Shown here piece by piece: positions 49,015 through 58,356 of a stretch of 64,000 nucleotides of DNA. The DNA is from Kitasatospora indigofera (GTDB taxonomy: Bacteria > Actinomycetota > Actinomycetes > Streptomycetales > Streptomycetaceae): the NCBI RefSeq assembly GCF_014655955.1, contig NZ_BNBO01000035.1:22068-86067 (forward strand), in the 5' to 3' direction. The notes under the pieces are model-generated. The model did no database searches. It was not told the DNA's origin and saw nothing but the letters and a program-made list of their open reading frames with translations. The first letter of the stretch is position 1; each line of letters starts with the position of its first letter. Position numbers and translations under genes: made by a program.

Positions 49015-50715
49015 ATGACCACCGAGCCCGCCCGCGCCGGGACCCCGTCGGACCCGCCCGCCCCCGCCGCCGCCCCCGCCGGGGCCGCCGCGGCGTCCGG
49101 GAACGAGCGGTTTGGCCCTGGACACCCTTCGGCCGATAGCCTGCCCGCCGTGCCGAAACCCGATCAAATCACCGTGAGCCCTCCCCGTCCCGAGCGGGTG
49201 GCGGCGCTGCCGCTGCCCGAGGTGGCCCGCCTGCTGGGCCTGGACCCCCTCGAAGGCGGGGCGGTCACCGGCGTCACCCACGACTCCCGCGCGGTCCGCG
49301 CCGGTGACGTCTACGTGGCCTTCCCCGGTGCCAACCACCACGGTGCGGCCTTCGCCGCCCAGGCCGCCGCGGCCGGTGCCGTGGCCGTGCTGACCGACCC
49401 GGCCGGGGCCGAGCTGGCGGCCGCCGCCGGCGTCCCGCTGCTGGTGGTCGACCGGCCCCGGGCCCGGATGGGCGAGCTGGCCGCCGCCGTCTACGGCCAC
49501 CCGGCCGAGCAGCTGCTGACCATCGGCCTGACCGGCACCAACGGCAAGACCACCACCTCGTACCTGGTGGAGGGCGGCCTGCTGGGCGCCGGCCGGGCCC
49601 CCGGGGTGATCGGCACGGTGGAGATGCGGGTCGGCGCCGAGCGGATCAAGAGCGAGCGCACCACCCCCGAGGCCACCGACCTGCACGCGATCCTCGCGGT
49701 GATGCGCGAGCGCGGGGCCGACGCCGTGACGATGGAGGTCTCCAGCCACGCGCTGGTCTTCGGCCGGGTGGACGGGGTGACGTACGACGTCGCGCTGTTC
49801 AACAACCTGACACCGGAGCACCTGGACTTCCACCCCGACATGGAGGACTACTACCAGGCCAAGGCCAGGCTCTTCGCGCCCGGCAAGTCGCGGGCCGGCG
49901 TGGTCAACCTGGACGACGCGTACGGCCGCCGGCTGGCCGCCGAGGCGCAGATCCCGGTGACCGGCTTCTCCGCCAAGGGCGCGGCCGACGCCGACTGGCG
50001 CGCGGTGGACGTCCAGCTGGGCCCGGTCGGCTCGACCTTCCGGGTGCTGGGGCCGGACGGCGCCGCCGCCGACGCCTCGGTGCCGCTGCCGGGCCCGTTC
50101 AACGTGGCCAACGCGCTCGCCGCGATCACCGTGCTGGTGACCGCCGGGCTGCCGCTGGAGCGGGCGGTGGCCGGCGTGGCCGCCGTCGCCGGGGTGCCCG
50201 GCCGGCTGGAGCGGGTCGACGCCGGGCAGCCGTTCGTCGCGGTGGTCGACTACGCCCACAAGCCGGACGCCCTGCAGGCCGTCCTGGAGTCGCTGCGCGA
50301 GGTCACCAAGGGCCGGCTGCACGTGGTGGTCGGCTGCGGCGGCGACCGCGATCCGCACAAGCGCGGCCCGATGGGCGCCATCGCCGCCCGGCTGGCCGAC
50401 ACCACCGTGCTGACCAGCGACAACCCGCGCAGCGAGGACCCGCTGGCGATCCTCGCCACCATGCTCACCGGCGCCGCCGGCGTCCCCGAGCAGGAGCGGG
50501 GCGCCGTCCTGGTCGTCCCCGACCGGGCCGAGGCGGTCGCCGCCGCCGTCGCCCGCGCGCACGCCGGCGACACCGTGCTGGTGGCCGGCAAGGGCCACGA
50601 GCTGGGCCAGTACGTCCGAGACGAGATCCGCCCCTTCGACGACCGGGAAGTCCTTCGGGACGTCATCTCCCGCTCCTCGGCCGCCCGGGGCACCCGAGGA
50701 GTGGAACAGCCGTGA
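49015..50715 (+). CDS. murE: UDP-MurNAc-tripeptide synthetase MurE (diaminopimelate adding)
   Basis: 566 residues. The Mur ligase ATP loop TGTNGKTTTSYL (G174 onward) and the D469-NPR motif, which selects diaminopimelate, are present, as are HDSRAVRAGDVYVAFPG and GCGGDRDPHKRGPMG. Streptomycetes incorporate LL-DAP. The first 45 residues from ATG 49015 are Pro/Ala-rich; an alternative GTG at 49150 stands seven bases after a TAGCCT box (49137-49142), which may give a shorter, leaderless product. It follows ftsI by six bases. Confidence 0.94.
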   Translation: MTTEPARAGTPSDPPAPAAAPAGAAAASGNERFGPGHPSADSLPAVPKPDQITVSPPRPERVAALPLPEVARLLGLDPLEGGAVTGVTHDSRAVRAGDVYVAFPGANHHGAAFAAQAAAAGAVAVLTDPAGAELAAAAGVPLLVVDRPRARMGELAAAVYGHPAEQLLTIGLTGTNGKTTTSYLVEGGLLGAGRAPGVIGTVEMRVGAERIKSERTTPEATDLHAILAVMRERGADAVTMEVSSHALVFGRVDGVTYDVALFNNLTPEHLDFHPDMEDYYQAKARLFAPGKSRAGVVNLDDAYGRRLAAEAQIPVTGFSAKGAADADWRAVDVQLGPVGSTFRVLGPDGAAADASVPLPGPFNVANALAAITVLVTAGLPLERAVAGVAAVAGVPGRLERVDAGQPFVAVVDYAHKPDALQAVLESLREVTKGRLHVVVGCGGDRDPHKRGPMGAIAARLADTTVLTSDNPRSEDPLAILATMLTGAAGVPEQERGAVLVVPDRAEAVAAAVARAHAGDTVLVAGKGHELGQYVRDEIRPFDDREVLRDVISRSSAARGTRGVEQP

Positions 50716-52136
50716 TCGCACTGACCCTCGCCGAGGTCGCCGCCGCCGTCGGAGGAACCCTGGTGGACGGCGCCGATCCGGCCGTCCTGGTGACCGGGAC
50801 GGTCGAGTACGACTCCCGGCTGGTCCGCCCCGGCGGCCTGTTCGTCGCCTTCGCCGGCGAGCGGGTGGACGGCCACGACTTCGCCGTCCGCGCGGTCGAC
50901 GCCGGCGCCGTCGCGGTGCTCGCCGCCCGCCCGGTGGGCGTGCCCGCCGTGCTGGTGCCGGACGTCCTGGACGCCCTCGGCAAGCTGGCCAGGACCGTCG
51001 TCGGCCGGGCCACCGGCACCTCGGTGGTCGCGCTGACCGGCTCGGCCGGCAAGACCAGCACCAAGGACCTGATCGCCCAGCTGCTGCGGCACCGGGGCGA
51101 GACCGTCTTCACCCCCGGCTCGCTGAACAACGAGATCGGCCACCCGATGACGGCCCTCAAGGTCGAGCCGGGCACCCGTCACCTGGTGCTGGAGATGGGC
51201 GCCCGGCACAAGGGCGACATCCAGTACCTGACGACCATCACCCCGCCGGTGATCGGCCTGGTGCTGAACGTCGGCACCGCGCACGTCGGCGAGTTCGGCT
51301 CCAAGGAGGCGATCGCCGAGGCCAAGGGCGAGCTGGTCGAGTCGCTGCCGGCCGAGGGCGTCGCGATCCTGAACGCCGACGACCCGCTGGTCCGGGCGAT
51401 GTCCGCCCGTACCAGGGCCCGGGTGGTGCTGTTCGGCGAGGCCAGGGACGCCGCGGTACGCGCACAGGATGTTCGCCTGGACTCCACCGGACGGCCATCG
51501 TTCACGCTGACCACCCCGGCCGGTTCCGCGCCCGTACAGCTGCGCCTGTACGGTGAGCACCACGTCTCGAACGCCCTCGCCGCCGCCGCGGTGGCGATGG
51601 AGCTCGGACTGTCCGTCGACGACACCGCCGCCGCCCTGGGCGAGGCGGGTGCGCTGTCCCGCTGGCGCATGGAGGTCGTCGACCGGGCCGACGGTGTCAC
51701 GGTCGTGAACGACGCCTACAACGCGAACCCGGACTCGATGCGGGCCGCGCTGCGGGCGCTCGTGTCGATGGGGGGCCGCGGTCCGGGGCGCCGCCGTACC
51801 TGGGCGGTGCTCGGCGAGATGCGGGAGCTGGGCGAGGAGAGCTTCGCCGAGCACGACGCCATCGGGCGGCTCGTGGTCCGGCTGGACATCACCAAGTTGG
51901 TGGCGGTCGGCGGACGCGAGGCGGCCTGCATGGAACTGGGCGCGAGGAACGAAGGTTCGTGGGGTGAGGAGTCGGTGCTGGTGTCCGACGCGGACGCGGC
52001 GGTCGAACTGCTGCGCAGTCAGCTGCGGCCAGGGGACGTGGTCCTGGTGAAGGCCTCCCGTTCGGTGGGTCTGGAGAAGGTCGCCGAGGCGCTGCTCTCG
52101 GACGGCACACGGCCGACGGACGGTGCTGCGCTGTGA
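50712..52136 (+). CDS. murF: UDP-MurNAc-tripeptide:D-Ala-D-Ala ligase MurF
   Basis: A 474-residue Mur ligase that completes the pentapeptide. It has the N-terminal substrate domain (VEYDSRLVRPGGLFVAFAGERVDGHDF), ATP loop TGSAGKTSTKDL, GSLNNEIGHPMT and the C-terminal VNDAYNANPDSMRAAL motif. GTG 50712 overlaps the murE stop by four bases. Confidence 0.96.
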   Translation: MIALTLAEVAAAVGGTLVDGADPAVLVTGTVEYDSRLVRPGGLFVAFAGERVDGHDFAVRAVDAGAVAVLAARPVGVPAVLVPDVLDALGKLARTVVGRATGTSVVALTGSAGKTSTKDLIAQLLRHRGETVFTPGSLNNEIGHPMTALKVEPGTRHLVLEMGARHKGDIQYLTTITPPVIGLVLNVGTAHVGEFGSKEAIAEAKGELVESLPAEGVAILNADDPLVRAMSARTRARVVLFGEARDAAVRAQDVRLDSTGRPSFTLTTPAGSAPVQLRLYGEHHVSNALAAAAVAMELGLSVDDTAAALGEAGALSRWRMEVVDRADGVTVVNDAYNANPDSMRAALRALVSMGGRGPGRRRTWAVLGEMRELGEESFAEHDAIGRLVVRLDITKLVAVGGREAACMELGARNEGSWGEESVLVSDADAAVELLRSQLRPGDVVLVKASRSVGLEKVAEALLSDGTRPTDGAAL

Positions 52137-53197
52137 TGAAGCAGATTCTCATCGCCGGCATGATCGGCCTGGTGCTGTCGTTGCTCGGCACCCCGGCGCT
52201 GATCAAGCTGCTGGCGAAGCGCGGCTACGGCCAGTACATCCGCGACGACGGCCCCAAGGCGCACCACAGCAAGCGCGGTACGCCCACGATGGGCGGCATC
52301 GCCTTCATCCTGGCCACCCTGATCGCCTACGCCGCGACCAAGGTGATAGCCGGGGAGAGCCCCACGGCCTCCGGGCTGCTGGTGCTGTTCCTGACGGCGG
52401 GCCTGGGCCTGGTCGGCTTCCTGGACGACTACATCAAGGTCGTCAAGCGCCGCTCGCTGGGCCTGCGGGCCAAGGCGAAGCTGCTCGGGCAGTCCTTCGT
52501 CGGCCTGGCCTTCGCCATCCTGTCGCTCCAGTTCAGTGACAGCCGGGGGCTCACTCCCGCCTCCCAGCACCTGTCCTTCGTACGCGACTTCAGTTGGTCC
52601 GTGGGCCCGGTGCTGTTCGTCATCTGGGCCTATTTCATGATCGCCGCGATGTCGAACGGCGTGAACCTGACGGACGGTCTGGACGGCCTGGCCACCGGCG
52701 CCTCGGTGATGGTCTTCGGCGCCTACGTCTTCATCGGCGTCTGGGAGTACGGCCAGAGCTGCGCCTACGCGCTCTCCGCGACGGCCAACTGCTACGACGT
52801 GCGGGACCCGTTGGACCTGGCGGTGGTCGCCTCGGCCCTGATGGGCTCGTGCTTCGGCTTCCTCTGGTGGAACACCTCGCCCGCCAAGATCTTCATGGGC
52901 GACACCGGCTCGCTCGCCCTCGGCGGCGCCCTGGCCGGCCTGGCGATCTGCTCGCGCACCGAGATCCTGCTGGCCCTGCTCGGCGGCCTGTTCGTGATCA
53001 TCACCCTGTCGGTGATCATCCAGGTCGGCTCGTTCCGGATGACCGGCAAGCGCGTCTTCAAGATGGCCCCGCTGCAGCACCACTTCGAACTCAAGGGCTG
53101 GAGCGAGGTGCTGATCGTCGTCCGGTTCTGGATCATCCAGGGCCTCTGCGTCGCGGTCGGCCTCGGGCTCTTCTACGCGGGATGGGTTACCGGATGA
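52133..53197 (+). CDS. mraY: Phospho-MurNAc-pentapeptide translocase MraY
   Basis: A 354-residue integral membrane enzyme transferring phospho-MurNAc-pentapeptide to undecaprenyl phosphate (lipid I). Diagnostic loops are GPKAHHSKRGTPTMGG, GFLDDYIKV, SNGVNLTDGLDGLATG, FMGDTGSLALGG and QVGSFRMTGKRVFKMAPLQHHFE. GTG 52133 overlaps the murF stop by four bases; ATG 52136 (TGATG overlap) is an equally possible start. Confidence 0.96.
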   Translation: MMKQILIAGMIGLVLSLLGTPALIKLLAKRGYGQYIRDDGPKAHHSKRGTPTMGGIAFILATLIAYAATKVIAGESPTASGLLVLFLTAGLGLVGFLDDYIKVVKRRSLGLRAKAKLLGQSFVGLAFAILSLQFSDSRGLTPASQHLSFVRDFSWSVGPVLFVIWAYFMIAAMSNGVNLTDGLDGLATGASVMVFGAYVFIGVWEYGQSCAYALSATANCYDVRDPLDLAVVASALMGSCFGFLWWNTSPAKIFMGDTGSLALGGALAGLAICSRTEILLALLGGLFVIITLSVIIQVGSFRMTGKRVFKMAPLQHHFELKGWSEVLIVVRFWIIQGLCVAVGLGLFYAGWVTG

Positions 53198-54630
53198 CCA
53201 GCAACCCCGACTGGACCGGACTGCCGGTCGTGGTGGCCGGACTCGGCCTGTCCGGCATCAGCGCGGCCCGCGTCCTGCGCGGACTCGGCGCCGAGGTCAC
53301 CGTGGTCGACGGGGGCGACAGCGAGGGCCTGCGGGCCCGCGCCGCCGAGCTCGCGGCCGTGGGCATCCCCGTGCGCCTCGGCGACGGCGACACCCTCCCC
53401 GAGGGCACCCGCCTGATCGTCACCTCGCCCGGCTGGCCGCCGAGCAGCCCGCTGTTCGCCGCCGCCGGCCCCGCCGGCGTGCCGGTCTGGGGCGACGTCG
53501 AACTCGCCTGGCGCCTGCGCCGCCCGCTGCCCGCCACCGGCGAACCCGCCCCGTGGCTCGCCATCACCGGCACCAACGGCAAGACCACCACCGTCCAGAT
53601 GCTGGCCTCGATCCTCACCGCGGCCGGCCTGCGCACCGCCGCCGTCGGCAACGTCGGCGTCTCGGTGCTGGACGCCGTGCTCGCCGACGAGCCGTACGAC
53701 GTGCTCGCCGTCGAGCTCTCCAGCTACCAGCTGCACTGGGCGCCCTCGCTGCGCCCGCACTCGGCCGCCGTCCTCAACCTGGCGCCCGACCACCTGGACT
53801 GGCACGGCTCGATGGAGGCCTACGCCGCCGACAAGGGCCGGATCTACGAGGGCAACCTGGTCGCCTGCGTCTACAACACGGCCGACCCGGCCACCGAGGC
53901 GCTGGTCCGCGAGGCCGACGTCGAGGAGGGCTGCCGGGCCATCGGCTTCACCCTGGGCGCACCCGGCCTCTCCGAGTTCGGCGTGGTCGACGGCCTGCTG
54001 GTGGACCGCGCCTTCGTCCCCGACCGGCAGTCCAGCGCCGCCGAGCTCGGCTCGGTCGAGGACGTCAACCCGCCGGCCCCGCACAACATCGCCAACGCCC
54101 TCGCGGCCGCGGCGCTGGCCCGGGCCTACGGCGTCGACCCCAAGGCCGTCCGGGAGGGCCTGCGGGCCTTCCACCCGGACGCCCACCGGATCGCCGAGGT
54201 CGCGGTCGTCGACGAGGTCACCTGGATCGACGACTCCAAGGCCACCAACACCCACGCCGCGGCCGCCTCCCTGGCGGCCTTCCGGCCGGTCGTCTGGATC
54301 GCCGGCGGCCTCGCCAAGGGCGCCACCTTCGACGACCTCGTCCAGGGCGCCGAGGGCCGGCTGCGGGGCGCCGTGCTGATCGGCCAGGACCGTGCGCTGA
54401 TCCGCGAGGCACTGGCGCGACACGCGCCGGATGTGCCGGTGATCGAGGCCGCGGAGGGCCAGACTGGCGCGGTGGCGATGGCCGAGGTGGTCGCCGCGGC
54501 CGCCGGGCTCGCCCAACCGGGTGACACCGTCCTGCTGGCCCCGGCCTGCGCCTCGATGGACATGTTCACCAACTACAACGAACGCGGCGACCTGTTCGCG
54601 GCGGCCGTCCGGGCCCGCGCGGACCGCTGA
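53194..54630 (+). CDS. murD: UDP-MurNAc-L-alanine:D-glutamate ligase MurD
   Basis: 478 residues. Rossmann-like N-terminus (VVVAGLGLSGISAARVLRGLGAEVTVVD), ATP loop TGTNGKTTTVQML, VELSSYQLHW, APDHLDWHGS, NPPAPHNIANALAA and WIDDSKATNTHAA are all typical. ATG 53194 overlaps the mraY stop (ATGA). Confidence 0.96.
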   Translation: MTSNPDWTGLPVVVAGLGLSGISAARVLRGLGAEVTVVDGGDSEGLRARAAELAAVGIPVRLGDGDTLPEGTRLIVTSPGWPPSSPLFAAAGPAGVPVWGDVELAWRLRRPLPATGEPAPWLAITGTNGKTTTVQMLASILTAAGLRTAAVGNVGVSVLDAVLADEPYDVLAVELSSYQLHWAPSLRPHSAAVLNLAPDHLDWHGSMEAYAADKGRIYEGNLVACVYNTADPATEALVREADVEEGCRAIGFTLGAPGLSEFGVVDGLLVDRAFVPDRQSSAAELGSVEDVNPPAPHNIANALAAAALARAYGVDPKAVREGLRAFHPDAHRIAEVAVVDEVTWIDDSKATNTHAAAASLAAFRPVVWIAGGLAKGATFDDLVQGAEGRLRGAVLIGQDRALIREALARHAPDVPVIEAAEGQTGAVAMAEVVAAAAGLAQPGDTVLLAPACASMDMFTNYNERGDLFAAAVRARADR

Positions 54631-54889
54631 CGGCACCCGCCCGCCGGCCGCCCCGGCCGCCGGCGGGCCGCACCCGGCGGGCGACCGGCGCAGGTGACGC
54701 CCGGCGGGTGCCTGCGGGCGTTCGGCGCGGAGAGCCCCGCGAGCGGGCCGCAGGGGCGCCCCGGTGCCGGGAGGGGCCGGGCCGGGACCCGGACGGAGGA
54801 GGGCCGCGGCGCCCGCCGGCCGGCGACAGCGGAGGAGAAGCGCCCCGGCGGCGAGAGAGTCACGATCACGGCAGAGGGGTGCGTGCGAG

Positions 54890-56263
54890 GTGGCGGGTCA
54901 GGGCAGGGCAGGGGCCACCGCCCCGCCGGGCGAGCGCGGGGACTCCCCGCTGAAGCTGATCTCGGCCACCACCACGACCTTCAAGTCGGCGGGGCCGGTC
55001 GCCCGGCTGCGGGCCTTCCGGGCCCGGCTGCGGTACACCCTGGACCGCCCCCTGACGCCCTACTACCTGATCCTCGGCGCGGCCCTGCTGCTGGTGGTGC
55101 TGGGGCTGGTGATGGTGTTCTCCTCGTCCCAGATCCTCGCCCTGGGCCAGCACCGGTCCGCGCTGTTCTACTTCCTCAAGCAGCTGGTGGCCGTGCTGCT
55201 CGGCACCGCGCTGCTGGTGACCCTCGCCTGGGTGCCGCTCGCGGTGCTGCGGGTGATCGTCTACCCGCTGATGTTCGGGGTGATCGGCGCCCTGGCGCTG
55301 GTCGCCGTCCCGGGCATCGGGGTCGAGGTCGGCGGCAACCGGAACTGGCTGGACTTCGGCTTCTTCCAGGTCCAGCCGTCCGAGTTCGCGAAGCTGGCGC
55401 TCGTCCTGTGGGGCGCCGACCTGCTGGCCCGCAAGCAGAAGACCGGCATGCTCGACCAGTGGAAGCACCTGCTGATCCCGCTGGTGCCGGGCGCGCTGCT
55501 GCTGCTGATGCTGATCATGCTCGGCGGTGACATGGGCACCGCGATGATCCTGGTGGCCATGCTGTTCGGCCTGCTCTGGATGGTCGGCGCTCCGATGCGG
55601 CTGTTCGTGGCCACCCTGGGCGTGGCGGTGGTGGCCTGCACCGCGCTGGTCGTCACGGTGCCGCACCGGGCCGAGCGGCTGTCCTGCATCGGGGTCACCA
55701 AACTGGACCCGAACGGGGCCTGTTTCCAGGCCCTGCACGGTGTTTACTCGTTCGCCCTGGGCGGCCCCTTCGGCTCCGGACTCGGCGCCGGGGTCGAGAA
55801 ATGGGGCCAGCTGCCGGAGGCCCACACCGACTTCATCTTCGCCGCGACGGGCGAGGAACTCGGACTGGTGGGGACGCTGTCGGTCATCGGACTCTTCGCG
55901 GCACTAGGCTACGCGGGTATCCGTGTGGCCATCGGTGCGAAGGACCCCTTCGTCAGGTACGCCGCGGGAGCCGCCACCACCTGGATCATGGCGCAGGCCA
56001 TGGTCAACCTGGGGTCGGCACTGGGACTGCTGCCCATCGCGGGCGTCCCGCTCCCGCTGTTCTCCTACGGCGGTTCCGCCATGCTGTCGGCCATGTGCGC
56101 CGTCGGCGTGCTGCTCTGCTTCGCACGCAGCACGCCGGGGGCTCGGGCGGCCCTGGCCGCGCGGACCACCAACTCCCGGCTCAGGACACGACTGGCCCGG
56201 GTGCTGCCACGACGACGAACCACAGCACGCCCGGCCTCCCGGCCGGCGCGCAGGGAGCGGTGA
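54890..56263 (+). CDS. ftsW: Septal SEDS glycosyltransferase FtsW
   Basis: 457 residues, ten predicted helices. SEDS-family landmarks are MVFSSSQILAL, GGNRNWLDFGFFQVQPSEFAKLALVLW (with the conserved Gln-Pro-Ser-Glu), GGDMGTAMIL (catalytic-type Asp region), FALGGPFGSGLGAGVEKWGQLPEAHTDFIFA and GVPLPLFSYGGSAMLSAMCAVGVLL. It polymerises lipid II with FtsI. GTG 54890 fits GAGGGG ten bases upstream; the open frame before it is noise. The 259 bases after murD break the overlap chain, leaving room for a promoter, though I see no clear one. Confidence 0.94.
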   Translation: MAGQGRAGATAPPGERGDSPLKLISATTTTFKSAGPVARLRAFRARLRYTLDRPLTPYYLILGAALLLVVLGLVMVFSSSQILALGQHRSALFYFLKQLVAVLLGTALLVTLAWVPLAVLRVIVYPLMFGVIGALALVAVPGIGVEVGGNRNWLDFGFFQVQPSEFAKLALVLWGADLLARKQKTGMLDQWKHLLIPLVPGALLLLMLIMLGGDMGTAMILVAMLFGLLWMVGAPMRLFVATLGVAVVACTALVVTVPHRAERLSCIGVTKLDPNGACFQALHGVYSFALGGPFGSGLGAGVEKWGQLPEAHTDFIFAATGEELGLVGTLSVIGLFAALGYAGIRVAIGAKDPFVRYAAGAATTWIMAQAMVNLGSALGLLPIAGVPLPLFSYGGSAMLSAMCAVGVLLCFARSTPGARAALAARTTNSRLRTRLARVLPRRRTTARPASRPARRER

Positions 56264-56269
56264 ATTTCG

Positions 56270-57376
56270 GTGCATGTCGTACTCGCCGGCGGGGGGACCG
56301 CCGGTCACATCGAGCCGGCCCTCGCCCTCGCGGACGCCCTCCGCAGGCACGACCCGTCCATCGGGATCACCGCTCTGGGCACCGAACGCGGACTGGAGAC
56401 CCGGCTGGTGCCCGAGCGGGGCTACCAGCTGGAGCTGATCCCGGCCGTGCCGCTGCCCCGCAAGCCGACCCCCGAGCTGATCACCGTGCCGGGCCGGCTG
56501 CGCGGCACCGTACGGGCCGCCCAGGAGATCATCGAGCGGGTCAAGGCGGACGCCGTGGTCGGCTTCGGCGGCTACGTCGCGATGCCCGCCTACCTGGCCG
56601 CCAAGCGCGCCGGGGTGCCGATCGTGGTGCACGAGGCGAACGCCCGTCCGGGCCTGGCCAACAAGATCGGCGCGCGGTACAGCGACTTCGTCGCGGTCTC
56701 CACCCCCGACAGCAAGCTGCGCGACTCCCGGTACATCGGGATCCCGCTCCGCCGCACCATCGCCACCCTGGACCGCAACGCGGCCCGGCCCGAGGCCCGG
56801 CAGTACTTCGGCCTCGACCAGCGGCTGCCCACCCTGCTGGTGTCCGGCGGCTCGCAGGGCGCCCGGCGCCTGAACGAGACCGTCCAGACCATCGCGCCGC
56901 GGCTGCAGCAGTACGGCGTGCAGATCCTGCACGCGGTGGGCCCGAAGAACGAGCTGCCGGTGGTCGACGACATCCCCGGGATGCCGCCGTACCGGGTGCT
57001 GCCGTACGTGGACCGGATGGACCTCGCGTACGCCGCCGCCGACCTGATGCTCTGCCGGGCCGGCGCGATGACCGTCGCCGAGCTGGCGGCGGTCGGCCTG
57101 CCGGCCGCGTTCGTCCCGCTGCCGATCGGCAACGGCGAGCAGCGGCTCAACGCCCAGCCGATGGTCAAGGCGGGCGGCGGCCTGCTGGTGGACGACGCCG
57201 AGCTGTCCCCGGACTGGGTGCTGAACAACGTGCTGCCGGTGCTCACCGACCCGCAGCGGCTCTGGGACATGAGCCGGGCGGCCGCCGAGTTCGGCCGCCG
57301 GGACGCCGACGACCTGCTGGTCGGCATGGTGTACGAGGCCATCGAGGCTGCGCGGGGTGGCCGCCGCCGTGGCTGA
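56270..57376 (+). CDS. murG: Lipid II synthase MurG
   Basis: A 368-residue GT-B enzyme adding GlcNAc to lipid I at the inner membrane face. HVVLAGGGTAGHIEPALALADALRR, GFGGYVAMPAYLAAKRAGVPIVVHEANARPGLANK, LLVSGGSQGARRLNE and CRAGAMTVAELAAVGLPAAFVPLPIGNGEQRLNA are diagnostic. GTG 56270, six bases after ftsW. No murC follows, unlike in mycobacteria. Confidence 0.96.
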   Translation: MHVVLAGGGTAGHIEPALALADALRRHDPSIGITALGTERGLETRLVPERGYQLELIPAVPLPRKPTPELITVPGRLRGTVRAAQEIIERVKADAVVGFGGYVAMPAYLAAKRAGVPIVVHEANARPGLANKIGARYSDFVAVSTPDSKLRDSRYIGIPLRRTIATLDRNAARPEARQYFGLDQRLPTLLVSGGSQGARRLNETVQTIAPRLQQYGVQILHAVGPKNELPVVDDIPGMPPYRVLPYVDRMDLAYAAADLMLCRAGAMTVAELAAVGLPAAFVPLPIGNGEQRLNAQPMVKAGGGLLVDDAELSPDWVLNNVLPVLTDPQRLWDMSRAAAEFGRRDADDLLVGMVYEAIEAARGGRRRG

Positions 57377-58148
57377 CGGCCCGCCCGGCGCCGGTGCGTA
57401 CCAGGACGAGGAGGAGGCCGAGGAGTTCGCTCCCCGGCTCCGCCTCTCCCGGCGCGGCTTCACGGTGCTGGGCGTGCTGACGGCAGGGGTGCTGGGCACG
57501 CTGTCCTGGCTGGTTTTCTTCTCCTCGGTGCTCGATGTACGAAGCATCTCGGTGCAGGGCCTGCGGGACGACCGGCTGACGGCCGAGCAGGTCCGCCGGG
57601 CGGTGGGCGGGCTCGGCGACGGGCCGCTCGCCCGGGTGGACCTGGCCGACGTCGAGCGCCGGGTGAAGGCCATCCCGCGGGTGGCCGACGCCGAGGTCTG
57701 GCGCGGCTGGCCGCACACCCTTCGGGTCAAGGTCGAGCAGCGCAGGCCGGTCGCCGCCGTCAAGGGCGAGGACGGGCAGTTCACCCAGGTGGACGCCGGC
57801 GGGGTGAGCTTCGCCACCGAGCCGACCGCCCCCGCGGGGGTGCCGGTGGTGGAGCTGCAGCTCAGTCAGCAGGCGAACGATGCGCTTGAGGTGATCACTC
57901 GCCAGCAGCTCGTGCAGGGCGCCGTGGCGGTCGCCGCGGGCCTGCCCGAGGATGTCGCCAAGCGGGCCGGGGCGGTCCTGGTGCACAGTTACGACGACAT
58001 TCAACTGCAGCTCAGCGGCGGTGGGACGGTGCGCTGGGGGAGTCCGGACCGGACCGAGCGCAAAGCCAGGGTGCTGACCGCGTTGATGCGCCAGAAAGCG
58101 GCGAATTACGACGTGAGTGTGCCGGAGGCGCCGGCGTTGTCCGGATGA
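57357..58148 (+). CDS. ftsQ: Cell division protein FtsQ
   Basis: 263 residues: an acidic cytoplasmic start (DEEEAEEFAPRLRLSRRG), one helix (FTVLGVLTAGVLGTLSWLVFFSSV), the POTRA domain (VRSISVQGLRDDRLTAEQVRRAVG...DVERRVKAIPRVADAEVWRGWPHTLRVKVEQRRPVA) and a beta domain. It scaffolds FtsL/DivIC at the septum. GTG 57357 overlaps murG by 20 bases; GTG 57369, with an 8-base overlap, is an alternative. Confidence 0.93.
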   Translation: MAAAVADGPPGAGAYQDEEEAEEFAPRLRLSRRGFTVLGVLTAGVLGTLSWLVFFSSVLDVRSISVQGLRDDRLTAEQVRRAVGGLGDGPLARVDLADVERRVKAIPRVADAEVWRGWPHTLRVKVEQRRPVAAVKGEDGQFTQVDAGGVSFATEPTAPAGVPVVELQLSQQANDALEVITRQQLVQGAVAVAAGLPEDVAKRAGAVLVHSYDDIQLQLSGGGTVRWGSPDRTERKARVLTALMRQKAANYDVSVPEAPALSG

Positions 58149-58277
58149 TCCGGTAGGTTTCTGCCTGGATGAGTTTGGCGGTCACCCCGGTTTCCCAGGC
58201 CGGTTGATGATCACATAGGCTCAAAAGAAAAAAGGGAAGCTCGGCGTGTTCGTTGAACACGGGCTCGCCGCGACCTA

Positions 58278-58302
58278 GTGTCCTGTGTCACCAGGCTGTG
58301 TC
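58278..58302 (+). promoter_or_regulatory. Cluster of three WhiA-like GTGTC/GACAC motifs
   Basis: GTGTC occurs at 58278-58282, 58285-58289 and 58298-58302. GACAC (its complement) is the core sequence bound by the sporulation regulator WhiA, so this cluster is a candidate developmental operator for ftsZ. Confidence 0.55.
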
Positions 58303-58331
58303 CCACGGTGATGTGACAGAGGCGCAGCAAC

Positions 58332-58356
58332 AACCCTAAAGGTCAAGTTTAGGGTT
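58332..58356 (+). other. Stem-loop in the ftsZ leader
   Basis: AACCCTAAA (58332-58340) and TTTAGGGTT (58348-58356) pair perfectly around GGTCAAG, an AU-rich stem in otherwise GC-rich DNA, 126 bases before the ftsZ start. Confidence 0.65.

Noticed and set aside
58238..58252. LexA (SOS) box in the ftsZ region
   Set aside because: The dyad is GTGTTC-GTT-GAACAC with a 3-base centre and arms in the opposite order from the actinobacterial GAAC-N4-GTTC consensus.
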